Origin: JASSUD01 sp031963365
Lineage (GTDB): Bacteria; Pseudomonadota; Gammaproteobacteria; Burkholderiales; Burkholderiaceae
Reading direction: 5' to 3'
DNA length: 10,647 nucleotides
NCBI GenBank assembly: GCA_031963365.1
Contig: JASSUF010000087.1
Location: 1-10,647 of the forward strand
Position 1 is the stretch's first letter. Each line of letters begins with the position of its first letter. Position numbers and translations under genes: made by a program. Below the pieces are notes generated by a model, which worked only from the letters and a program-made list of their open reading frames with translations, ran no database searches and had not been told where the DNA came from. Shown here piece by piece: positions 1 through 4,680 of the stretch.

Positions 1-926
1 TCGAACTGCCAGACCGTGGATTGCTTGCGATCAGCGTACCAGCGGTGTGCACTGGTAGCCTTCCAACCGTAGAGGATTGGCTCGTGTTGCCAGTGATAGT
101 CCTGCTGCCCCAGAACAAAACTTTGCTTTACCCACACACAGCACTGTGACAACTTGAAACCTGCTTCGGCCATTGCTTTGCGAAAGTTTATAACCTCTCT
201 ATCGGCGTGAAACATATACAGCCCAGCACCATCTTTAGCCACGGCAGACATCGCACAGCAAGCCGCCAGTAGAAAACGATAAAAATCCTCCGCGCCCATG
301 CTATCGTTTTGGATAGTCATCCTCTCGGCAGTGCCACCTTCATAGGTAACGTTGTAGGGCGGATCTGTGATAATCAAGTCAACTTTGTAGCCATCTACCA
401 ACTGCTCCACATCGGTGATGCTGGTACTGTCACCACACACCCAAAGGTCGCCTGGGCACGAAACGGAAACCTCGACTATATCAGGCGCGTCGTCCTCATC
501 AATCAAACCTACTTTAGCATCTGGCTCAAGCAATATACCCAAGTCCTCAGCGTCGAAGCCGATCAGGTCGAGATCGAAACCATCAGTTTTTAGTTCACCG
601 AGTTCCAATGTCAGCAGCTCATTGTCCCATCCGGCATTTTCAGCCAACTTATTGTCAGCGATGATATAGGCGCGTTTCTGCGACTCGGTCAAGTCTTTGA
701 TTTCGATACACGGCACCTCCTTAAGGCTGAGCTTGTAGGCAGCCAGCACACGGCCATGTCCGGCAATAATCCCGCTCTCACCATCAACCAACACGGGGTT
801 TGTCCATCCGAATTCACGGATGCTCGCAGCGATTTGTGCAACCTGAGCGTCTGAGTGAGTACGCGCATTCCTAGCATAGGGAATCAGCGTCTCGATTGGA
901 CATATTTTGATGGCCAAATCGCGCAT
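1..926 (-). CDS. ParB-domain DNA methyltransferase, partial
   Basis: This is a phage-type site-specific DNA methyltransferase (N6-adenine or N4-cytosine) with a ParB/sulfiredoxin-like N-terminal domain. 308 codons are visible and the frame runs open off the window, so the C-terminus is missing. Residues about 10-90 carry the ParB part, including IPYARNARTHS, FGWTNPVLVDG and IIAGHGR. The methylase part has GDLWVCGDST (159-168) and the catalytic DPPYNV (188-193). DPPY comes before any FxGxG SAM motif, so it is a beta-class enzyme whose SAM motif should lie left of the window. From memory of the family, a short stretch (about LGxHR) between GDLW and VCGDST seems absent; this may be a small in-frame deletion. 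ATG 926 is the first start after an in-frame TGA at 936-938. It has no clear Shine-Dalgarno site and sits just behind a terminator-like hairpin. In prophages such genes usually precede the terminase genes. Confidence 0.9.
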   Translation of the reverse strand, partial: MRDLAIKICPIETLIPYARNARTHSDAQVAQIAASIREFGWTNPVLVDGESGIIAGHGRVLAAYKLSLKEVPCIEIKDLTESQKRAYIIADNKLAENAGWDNELLTLELGELKTDGFDLDLIGFDAEDLGILLEPDAKVGLIDEDDAPDIVEVSVSCPGDLWVCGDSTSITDVEQLVDGYKVDLIITDPPYNVTYEGGTAERMTIQNDSMGAEDFYRFLLAACCAMSAVAKDGAGLYMFHADREVINFRKAMAEAGFKLSQCCVWVKQSFVLGQQDYHWQHEPILYGWKATSAHRWYADRKQSTVWQF

Positions 927-944
927 AAATAGAAATCAAAAAAG

Positions 945-983
945 CGAAACCCGAGCCAATATATGGACTGAGCGCGGGTTTCG
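945..983 (-). terminator. Hairpin with T-run just before the methyltransferase
   Basis: A perfect 9-bp inverted repeat (CGAAACCCG at 945-953, CGGGTTTCG at 975-983) with a 21-nt loop is followed, on the minus strand, by six T (943-938). It reads as an intrinsic terminator or attenuator only about 12 nt from the methyltransferase ATG at 926. The loop is longer than in a typical terminator. Confidence 0.5.
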
Positions 984-1027
984 AAGCCACCGGGGCGGGC
1001 GGTGAGGGAGAAATAGAACCAGAAATA

Positions 1028-1051
1028 CAAAAAGCCCGCACTAGGCGGGCT
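1028..1051 (-). terminator. Intrinsic terminator of the relE/phd operon
   Basis: A 7-bp GC-rich stem (AGCCCGC at 1033-1039 with GCGGGCT at 1045-1051) and a 5-nt loop is followed on the minus strand by a T-run (1033-1029). It lies about 130 nt behind the toxin stop codon, so it should end the toxin-antitoxin transcript before the methyltransferase. Confidence 0.75.
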
Positions 1052-1179
1052 CTGGACGCACGTATGGCGTGTATCGGATGACGGCGATTATTGTGTGTTA
1101 TTCACACAATGTCAAGATTTTTTTCAGTGCTGCCTACATTAAAACGTAAATCGTTTTTGAGACGCGAAACGGCAGAGGC

Positions 1180-1455
1180 CTAGACGGTTGAGTCTTCTCG
1201 TTTATCCACGGCTAAAACTAATACTACAAGCTCATCTTTTTCAACAATATAGACCAAACGATAGCCTTGTTTGAGTAGCTTGATCTTGTAGCAGTTTTGC
1301 AGATCGCCATGCAACTTTGCACTAGGTACGCACGGTTCGTCTAAGCGCTTTTTAAGCAATTTGCATAAAAGCTCCTTAACCGAACCATCTAACTTGTTCC
1401 ATTCAGCTAACGCGGCAGGGACAAATTTTAGGCGATATTTGTATTTTGACTCCAT
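1180..1455 (-). CDS. RelE/ParE-family toxin (mRNA interferase-like)
   Basis: A 91-aa toxin of the RelE/ParE superfamily. In RelE proteins this fold cleaves mRNA in the ribosomal A site; the activity here is inferred. What is visible is the usual succession: a helical N-terminal half (AALAEWNKLDGSVKELL), a basic LKKRLDEP segment (33-41), SAKLHG (45-50), the beta strands CYKIKLLKQGYRLVYIV (55-71) containing Arg66, and the C-terminal VDKRED (83-88) that supplies basic residues in RelE toxins. The length is normal. The ATG lies 4 nt behind the stop codon of the antitoxin gene, has no good Shine-Dalgarno site of its own and is probably translated by coupling. It is transcribed right to left and ends at the hairpin near 1040. 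It appears intact. Confidence 0.88.
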   Translation of the reverse strand: MESKYKYRLKFVPAALAEWNKLDGSVKELLCKLLKKRLDEPCVPSAKLHGDLQNCYKIKLLKQGYRLVYIVEKDELVVLVLAVDKREDSTV

Positions 1456-1459
1456 GTAA

Positions 1460-1711
1460 TCAAATCGCGTCGATGTCTACTTCAATTGCTTCCCCTCGTT
1501 GGGCTAGACGCTCTTGCAATAATGGCATCATAGCATTGTCAGCTAATTGCTCGATTAGCACCTCGAATACCAACGGATTAACCATGTAGAAGGCTGGCTT
1601 GTTGTGGTTCAGCACGGCAACCGGTTTTGTGCCAGCTTCTCGCAGAACCTTAGTCGGATTTCTCTTGAAATCCGACATGCTAATAGTAAGATTAGTGAAC
1701 AAGGTGTGCAT
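1460..1711 (-). CDS. Phd/YefM-like antitoxin
   Basis: An 83-aa antitoxin that should bind and neutralise the RelE-type toxin encoded 4 nt downstream and repress their shared promoter. The N-terminal half has the Phd/YefM pattern: SMSDFKRNPTKVLREAG (11-27), then KPVAVLNHNKPAFYMVNP (29-46). The C-terminal half, rich in acidic residues and ending in EAIEVDIDAI, is the likely toxin-wrapping part. I chose ATG 1711 rather than the upstream in-frame TTG at 1732, because GGAGAG sits 8-9 nt before 1711 and only non-family residues lie upstream. Both genes of the pair look intact. Confidence 0.85.
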   Translation of the reverse strand: MHTLFTNLTISMSDFKRNPTKVLREAGTKPVAVLNHNKPAFYMVNPLVFEVLIEQLADNAMMPLLQERLAQRGEAIEVDIDAI

Positions 1712-1753
1712 TTGAACAACTCTCCATAGCAATTTAGAGCCTAATTTTCCCCT

Positions 1754-1789
1754 ATTTTAAGAGCTTTATTTAATGAATTAATATTAATT
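1754..1789 (-). promoter_or_regulatory. Probable promoter/operator of the phd-relE pair
   Basis: A perfect 14-bp palindrome (AATTAATATTAATT, 1776-1789) lies 65-78 nt upstream of the antitoxin ATG. A -10-like TAAAAT (1759-1754, minus strand) follows at 16 nt from the TTAATT inside the palindrome. An antitoxin bound there would cover the -35 region. The -35 match itself is poor, and the region is AT-rich, so a chance palindrome is possible. Confidence 0.35.
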
Positions 1790-1810
1790 GAAGATCTTTT
1801 TGACTGATAT

Positions 1811-1939
1811 TTATTCCAGTATGCATTGGCAATATACCCCGGCATCACCTGACTTAAAAGCTTCTCCCATAAAAGTGGCAATAGCTTCTTCAGAAGCCAA
1901 ATCTTCTGCTGGATCATAGATTGTCAATTTTTCAATCAT
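1811..1939 (-). pseudogene. HigA-type antitoxin remnant, frameshifted
   Basis: The first 34 residues from ATG 1939 match the N-terminus of HigA-like 'addiction module antidote' proteins: EKLTIYDPAEDLASEE and then FMGEAFKSGDAG. Full proteins of this family continue with YIAxALGxVARAKGM and a helix-turn-helix domain. Here the frame goes to VYCQCILE and a stop. The next frame reads GYIANA at the same spot, so one G too many (or a similar slip) at about 1838 broke the frame. After YIANA no family sequence follows in any frame, so the helix-turn-helix half is deleted as well. GAAGGGA immediately before ATG 1939 supports this start. The remnant overlaps the stop codon of the toxin remnant upstream, the normal higB-higA order. 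Confidence 0.8.
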
Positions 1940-2027
1940 TCCCTTCGCTCCATTCATCTGCCAAATGCTACGCTTTCTTGATATCACTTGCTTGTGTACT
2001 CTTATTGCCACCGCATAAGTATGGATA
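1932..2027 (-). pseudogene. HigB-type toxin C-terminal remnant
   Basis: Reading in the frame that overlaps the start of the HigA remnant gives LCGGNKSTQASDIKKA, then a TAG at 1970-1968, then HLADEWSEGND and the final TGA at 1934-1932. This is the typical C-terminus of HigB/RelE-like toxins that precede HigA antidotes (LLCGGDKSTQ..DI..A..LADEW). The in-frame TAG and the loss of everything upstream of about 2027 make it a dead toxin. The overlapping stop/start with the antitoxin remnant shows the two were one operon. Confidence 0.75.
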
Positions 2028-2040
2028 GTTCAAAAAAGGC

Positions 2041-2062
2041 AAAAAAACCCCGCATAGCGGGG
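2041..2062 (-). terminator. Strong intrinsic terminator after the 315-aa gene
   Basis: A CCCCGC (2048-2053) and GCGGGG (2057-2062) stem with a 3-nt loop is followed by seven T on the minus strand (2047-2041). It begins about 40 nt behind the stop codon of the 315-aa gene and separates that operon from the higBA remnants. Confidence 0.85.
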
Positions 2063-2101
2063 CAAACCTCTTTTCAACCATGAGGAATGGCTAGAGAACA
2101 C

Positions 2102-3049
2102 CTACGCAGGATTTTTTACGATTTTCTGATGTGTTGAATGCTGTGCATTAGATTGCTTTTGCACCAGACTAATGAGCAACTCCATGCCCTCTTCAAGCTT
2201 AGCAATCCTACTTTTTAGCAATTCGACTTCAAATGCTGCAACTTCAAATTTTCCAGCAGCGACATCAAATTTGCCAGCAGTTACACGCATTTCCTCAAGA
2301 TCGCTATGGATCTCTTTTTTTGATGTACTAATAAATTCAAGAGTTGCCTCTGCTTGATTTCTTGCTGCAATTGTTTCTTGTACTGCTCTGCCAATCCTAT
2401 CTGCATTCATAAACGTCTCCACGAGCGAATCACAGACTTTAATAAGTCCTGCCTGATCTTCTGTTTTTGCTTGTTCAATACAGGTATCAATACTTTCTTT
2501 TATCGTTAAACCCAAGCCAATAATCCCCCCTAAAAGCGGAATCTTCTTTGCGGTGTCTGATGACAAAATGCCAGATTGCACGATCAATCCCCAACCGGTT
2601 AAAGCAATAGGCCCTAAATAATTTTTTATCGCCTGCATCCACCGATTTATACGTTCATTCTGAATAGGGGCGGCAATAGGTAATGATTTAGAAGAAAGTA
2701 CAACAGGTTTTACTATTTCTAACCCTTTAAGAGCCACTTCAAGCAGAAGAAGATTGACTGCCGTATCTTCATCACAAAGCGTTTTTGCGGCTTTCTGTAC
2801 CACCTGAACCTGTGTTAAACCGGCTTCGAGTTGTTGCTGAATCAGCGCTTTTTCTTCCTCGTTCAGCAGATGGACTTTTAACCAATTCTGACTAAGGTCT
2901 ACTGATGAAGCTTTTAGCCGGGCTGTGGCTTTTTCACAGGCTGTTATTAAGTTGCTCCACTTCACCACCGGTTTAGATGCAGGATGATCAATTGCACGGA
3001 ACTGAGTGTTTTTTATATGCTGTTCTCTCTGTGCAATAAAAGCTTGCAT
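2102..3049 (-). CDS. Uncharacterised 315-aa coiled-coil protein with hydrophobic stretch
   Basis: I do not recognise a family. The protein is largely helical. Residues 1-115 are polar with many Glu, Gln and Lys. Residues 144-162 (YLGPIALTGWGLIVQSGIL) and 170-184 (IPLLGGIIGLGLTIK) are hydrophobic and separated by SSDTAKK, which could form a membrane-inserting helical hairpin. Residues about 245-298 have heptad spacing typical of a coiled coil, with the internal 7-residue repeat AGKFDVA/AGKFEVA near 258-271. There is no signal peptide. ATG 3049 has a weak GGA 8 nt upstream and lies 23 nt behind the stop of the 48-aa ORF, so the two are likely one operon ending at the 2048-2062 terminator. Position in a prophage and the domain layout would fit a membrane-active phage or effector protein, but no function can be assigned. 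Confidence 0.8.
   Translation of the reverse strand: MQAFIAQREQHIKNTQFRAIDHPASKPVVKWSNLITACEKATARLKASSVDLSQNWLKVHLLNEEEKALIQQQLEAGLTQVQVVQKAAKTLCDEDTAVNLLLLEVALKGLEIVKPVVLSSKSLPIAAPIQNERINRWMQAIKNYLGPIALTGWGLIVQSGILSSDTAKKIPLLGGIIGLGLTIKESIDTCIEQAKTEDQAGLIKVCDSLVETFMNADRIGRAVQETIAARNQAEATLEFISTSKKEIHSDLEEMRVTAGKFDVAAGKFEVAAFEVELLKSRIAKLEEGMELLISLVQKQSNAQHSTHQKIVKNPA
2238..2279. repeat. Tandem 21-bp repeat within the coiled coil
   Basis: Two adjacent 21-bp units (2238-2258 and 2259-2279) match at 18 of 21 positions and encode AGKFDVA and AGKFEVA on the minus strand. A shorter diverged unit (AFEVE) follows on the low-coordinate side. Whole heptads are gained or lost without a frameshift. Confidence 0.75.
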
Positions 3050-3072
3050 GTATTCCGTTAAGGGGCTCTGAC

Positions 3073-3219
3073 TTACAGCAGCGGTGCCGCTTCATACGTA
3101 GGAGGGGGAACTACTGACTGGCTTGCAGGTTCACTGCCAATAAGATGCAACGTACCGACGAAATAAGGATCGCCCTGTGGAGAAACAGGCGGTAGATTTG
3201 TTGGATTGGTATTCGACAT
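3073..3219 (-). CDS. Small proline-rich protein, 48 aa
   Basis: An ORF from ATG 3219 to TAA 3075-3073 has a very good ribosome binding site (AAGGGGGA ending 5 nt before ATG). The product begins MSNTNPTNLPPVSPQGDP, continues FVGTLHLIGSEPAS and ends VVPPPTYEAAPLL. It has nine prolines, no membrane segment and no lysines. The C-terminal PPPTY contains a PPxY sequence, which in eukaryotic proteins binds WW domains; whether that means anything here is open. It is probably co-transcribed with the 315-aa gene 23 nt downstream. It could be a leader peptide for that gene or a small protein in its own right. No family is recognised. Confidence 0.65.
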   Translation of the reverse strand: MSNTNPTNLPPVSPQGDPYFVGTLHLIGSEPASQSVVPPPTYEAAPLL

Positions 3220-3386
3220 GTCGTCCCCCTTAAGCAGGAAGTGCTAGGAGACAGACGAAAACCTGGCAATGCAGCATAGAGCGTGAAAGGACCGCGTGCC
3301 AATGAGCTTTTAGGTGGGGAGGATGAAGAAAGGAGGGGAAATTTATTGGGGGTTCTGGGTGCGATTGAATATATATCATGATACTT

Positions 3387-3458
3387 ACCCTATTTTGGAT
3401 GCGGTTTTGATTTTTCCACCGCCTCGCTTCCAAACGAGGTGGCGGAACCGAATAGGGT
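3387..3458 (-). ncRNA. Structured leader element, C4-antisense-RNA-like candidate
   Basis: 72 nt form a nested hairpin. The outer stem is ACCCTATT (3387-3394) with AATAGGGT (3451-3458), the middle stem CGGTT (3402-3406) with AACCG (3446-3450), and the inner stem 3419-3426 with 3435-3442 (8 pairs, one G-T) closing an 8-nt loop that reads TTTGGAAG on the minus strand. The size and the position in a leader ahead of a small ORF plus a protein gene of about 300 codons recall the C4 RNAs of P1/P7-like prophages, which repress icd and ant in the same transcript. The loop GGAAG can pair with CUUCC at 3241-3237, just 5' of the Shine-Dalgarno site at 3232-3225. The family assignment is from memory of layout, not a model search; the stems themselves are seen. 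Confidence 0.4.
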
Positions 3459-3590
3459 TGGAAGACCGTCATCCAATGCCGGCGAGCATAAAGCTCCCCT
3501 AAACGGCCCCGCCATAAGCAAGTACCCACTGGATGAAAATAATCGGGCTTCCAATCCCAAGTCACCTTTGTAATCAGCAACCAAATTTCA

Positions 3591-3618
3591 CTATTACAAA
3601 CTTTTCAAATATTGTCAA
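3591..3618 (-). promoter_or_regulatory. Promoter of the C4-like leader operon
   Basis: On the minus strand a perfect -35 TTGACA (3618-3613) is followed at 16 nt by TAATAG (3596-3591), a weak -10. Transcription would start near 3584 and run through the structured element into the 48-aa and 315-aa genes. The surrounding DNA is AT-rich. Confidence 0.45.
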
Positions 3619-3691
3619 ATATATCACTCAAAATGGTGTGCTCACCCGGTGTATTAAATTTTGTCTTAAAATTTGCCTCTCTCGTCTGGCT

Positions 3692-3711
3692 GGCAGATTA
3701 TTAAATCTGCC
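3692..3711. repeat. 20-bp inverted repeat, possible operator
   Basis: GGCAGATT (3692-3699) and AATCTGCC (3704-3711) are perfect arms around ATTA. It lies about 75 bp upstream of the -35 of the leader promoter and lacks a T-run on either strand, so an operator is more likely than a terminator. Confidence 0.4.
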
Positions 3712-3741
3712 GAAAAGCATCTTCGATCACTCCATCCAAAA

Positions 3742-3799
3742 ATCAAAAAAGCTGGATACATTACTCTGCGTGATGAGCAATGTATCCAGCTTTTTTGAT
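3742..3799. terminator. Bidirectional terminator, 21-bp perfect stem
   Basis: A perfect 21-bp inverted repeat (3742-3762 and 3779-3799) surrounds a 16-nt loop. Each arm carries AAAAAAGC/GCTTTTTT, giving a T6 tract in either direction. It lies about 24 nt behind the stop of the BrnA-like gene and should terminate it. In the other direction it would stop plus-strand transcripts from entering that gene. The stem is unusually long for a simple terminator. Confidence 0.75.
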
Positions 3800-3822
3800 G
3801 GTAGATTTTGATTACATGCCGC

Positions 3823-4134
3823 TTAACTTTTCCTCAGTTCTTTCAGCATAGCTATACGTAAAATCTCATTAATACGAGTTTGGTAGCCTTTACCCTTAGA
3901 CTTGAGCCATAGAAGCACATCTTTATCTACTCGTACAGTTGTAGATGCTTTAGTGGGTTTGTAGCAGTTATGTATAGCATTTTTCCAGAAATCATCCGTC
4001 AGCGGTGGTATATCACTGTAGTCAATTTCGCTATCTGGCATAGCTTTCAGAGCGAGGAGCTCTGCCTTCTGCTGTTCCGTTAACAGCGGTAGATTGTTTA
4101 GATCAAGTTCATATTTAACGGTTTGCTTGTCCAT
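3823..4134 (-). CDS. BrnA-like antitoxin, orphan
   Basis: A 103-aa protein of the BrnA antitoxin family. Residues 11-55 hold the acidic linker (TEQQKAELLALKAMPDSE, then DYSDIPPLTDDFWKNA). Residues 65-98 hold the ribbon-helix-helix DNA-binding part with STTVRVDKDVLLWLKSKGKG and YQTRINEILR, the signature of this family. ATG 4134 is chosen because an excellent AGGAGG precedes it; the frame extends upstream but with unrelated residues. In brnTA operons the ribonuclease toxin BrnT precedes brnA. Here the upstream side holds a divergent HigA remnant and no BrnT, so the antitoxin is alone. It probably regulates itself through the 18-bp palindrome at 4153-4170. It could still act on a BrnT encoded elsewhere, or as a plain repressor. 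Confidence 0.88.
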   Translation of the reverse strand: MDKQTVKYELDLNNLPLLTEQQKAELLALKAMPDSEIDYSDIPPLTDDFWKNAIHNCYKPTKASTTVRVDKDVLLWLKSKGKGYQTRINEILRIAMLKELRKS

Positions 4135-4152
4135 ATCTCCTCCTTTCCTAAC

Positions 4153-4170
4153 TGTAATCTTAAGATTACA
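4153..4170. promoter_or_regulatory. 18-bp perfect palindrome, operator candidate
   Basis: TGTAATCTTAAGATTACA is a perfect palindrome in the 69-bp gap between the divergent BrnA-like gene (start 4134) and the HigA remnant (start 4204). It ends 18 nt from the brnA-like ATG, beside its Shine-Dalgarno site. The TAAGAT in it could serve as a minus-strand -10. A ribbon-helix-helix antitoxin or a HigA-type protein bound here would control both genes. Confidence 0.6.
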
Positions 4171-4203
4171 TCGAGTCGGCGCGTAACCTGTAAGAGACCA
4201 TGT

Positions 4204-4359
4204 ATGTCCAAAACTAAAACAAGTCGTTACGATGTTTCTGAACATCTGCGTACTGAAGAAGAAATGGCACTATTTCTTGAAGCTTGCATTGAAGAGGCAG
4301 ATGGGGATGCTGAATTGATTGCTGGTGCACTAGGTGGTATTGCTCGCGCACGCGTGTAG
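4204..4359 (+). pseudogene. HigA-type antitoxin lacking its HTH half
   Basis: 51 residues from ATG 4204 match the N-terminus of HigA-like antidote proteins: TSRYDVSEHLRTEEEM, LEACIEEADGDAELI, AGALGGIARAR. In full-length members the next residues are KGM followed by a helix-turn-helix of about 45 residues; here a Val codon and TAG end the frame, and no helix-turn-helix sequence follows in the 18 nt before the next gene. No HigB toxin lies upstream on this strand. It is therefore most likely a dead antitoxin, though a short N-terminal fragment could still bind a toxin. The start has only a weak AAGAGA upstream. It converges with the ParE toxin gene. Confidence 0.75.
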
Positions 4360-4377
4360 TAATTTGGAAAGAGGCAA

Positions 4378-4680
4378 TCACGGCACCTGTTGAGCTGCGT
4401 GTTTCACTCTCAAAATTTGCACGGTTCTAACCTCAGCCAGCACACGATAAAAAACAATGTAATTCGGGCGCACGACTAGTTCACGCAACCATTTTGGCAA
4501 GCCAGGCCGCCCAGCGCGGCCAAGCTCTGAATATTGTGCCAGCGATACTGCCTTATCGCGTAGCTCCTTGCCGAAGCTCTTAGCGTGTGTCGGACTATCT
4601 TTGCCAATATACCGGCAAATGGTACTCAAGTCTTCGCGAGCCATTGGCCGCCATATAATGCGGTATGGTTTGACTGTCAC
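4378..4680 (-). CDS. parE: ParE-family toxin
   Basis: A 100-aa toxin of the ParE/RelE superfamily. ParE proteins poison DNA gyrase; that role is taken from the family and not visible. Seen are WRPMAREDL (10-18) and RYIGKDSPTHAKSF (23-36) of the helical hairpin, LGRAGRPGLPKWLRELVV (53-70), PNYIVFYRV (72-80) and the last strand VQILRVKHAAQQVP (87-100), all standard family landmarks. The start is GTG 4680, which overlaps the antitoxin's TGA stop as GTGA, so translation is coupled. It looks complete and intact. Confidence 0.9.
   Translation of the reverse strand: MTVKPYRIIWRPMAREDLSTICRYIGKDSPTHAKSFGKELRDKAVSLAQYSELGRAGRPGLPKWLRELVVRPNYIVFYRVLAEVRTVQILRVKHAAQQVP

Larger units (their letters stand above)
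3220..3741. other. Long untranslated leader region, no convincing gene
   Basis: About 600 bases between the 48-aa ORF and the BrnA-like gene hold no convincing coding sequence. Several mutually overlapping open frames exist on both strands, which is what a stem-rich, partly GC-rich leader would produce by chance. The structure instead suggests, on the minus strand, a promoter near 3591-3618, a transcript start near 3584, a nested hairpin at 3387-3458 and a roughly 365-nt leader before ATG 3219. Pyrimidine-rich stretches (CCCCTCC-like, near 3318-3345 on the minus strand) could pair with the purine-rich Shine-Dalgarno site of the 48-aa ORF. Confidence 0.5.

Noticed and set aside
309..877. Open frames inside the methyltransferase gene
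   Set aside because: The methyltransferase frame is continuous for 308 codons with ParB and DPPY motifs; these are shadows.
3230..3580. 116-codon open frame on the minus strand
   Set aside because: Two other long frames overlap it on both strands, its composition (many Pro, His, Trp, Arg) is unlike the neighbours, and it runs through the nested hairpin and over the leader. Better explained as untranslated RNA.
3533..3811. 92-codon plus-strand frame
   Set aside because: It crosses the 21-bp terminator stem and the candidate promoter, has no ribosome binding site and no protein-like pattern.
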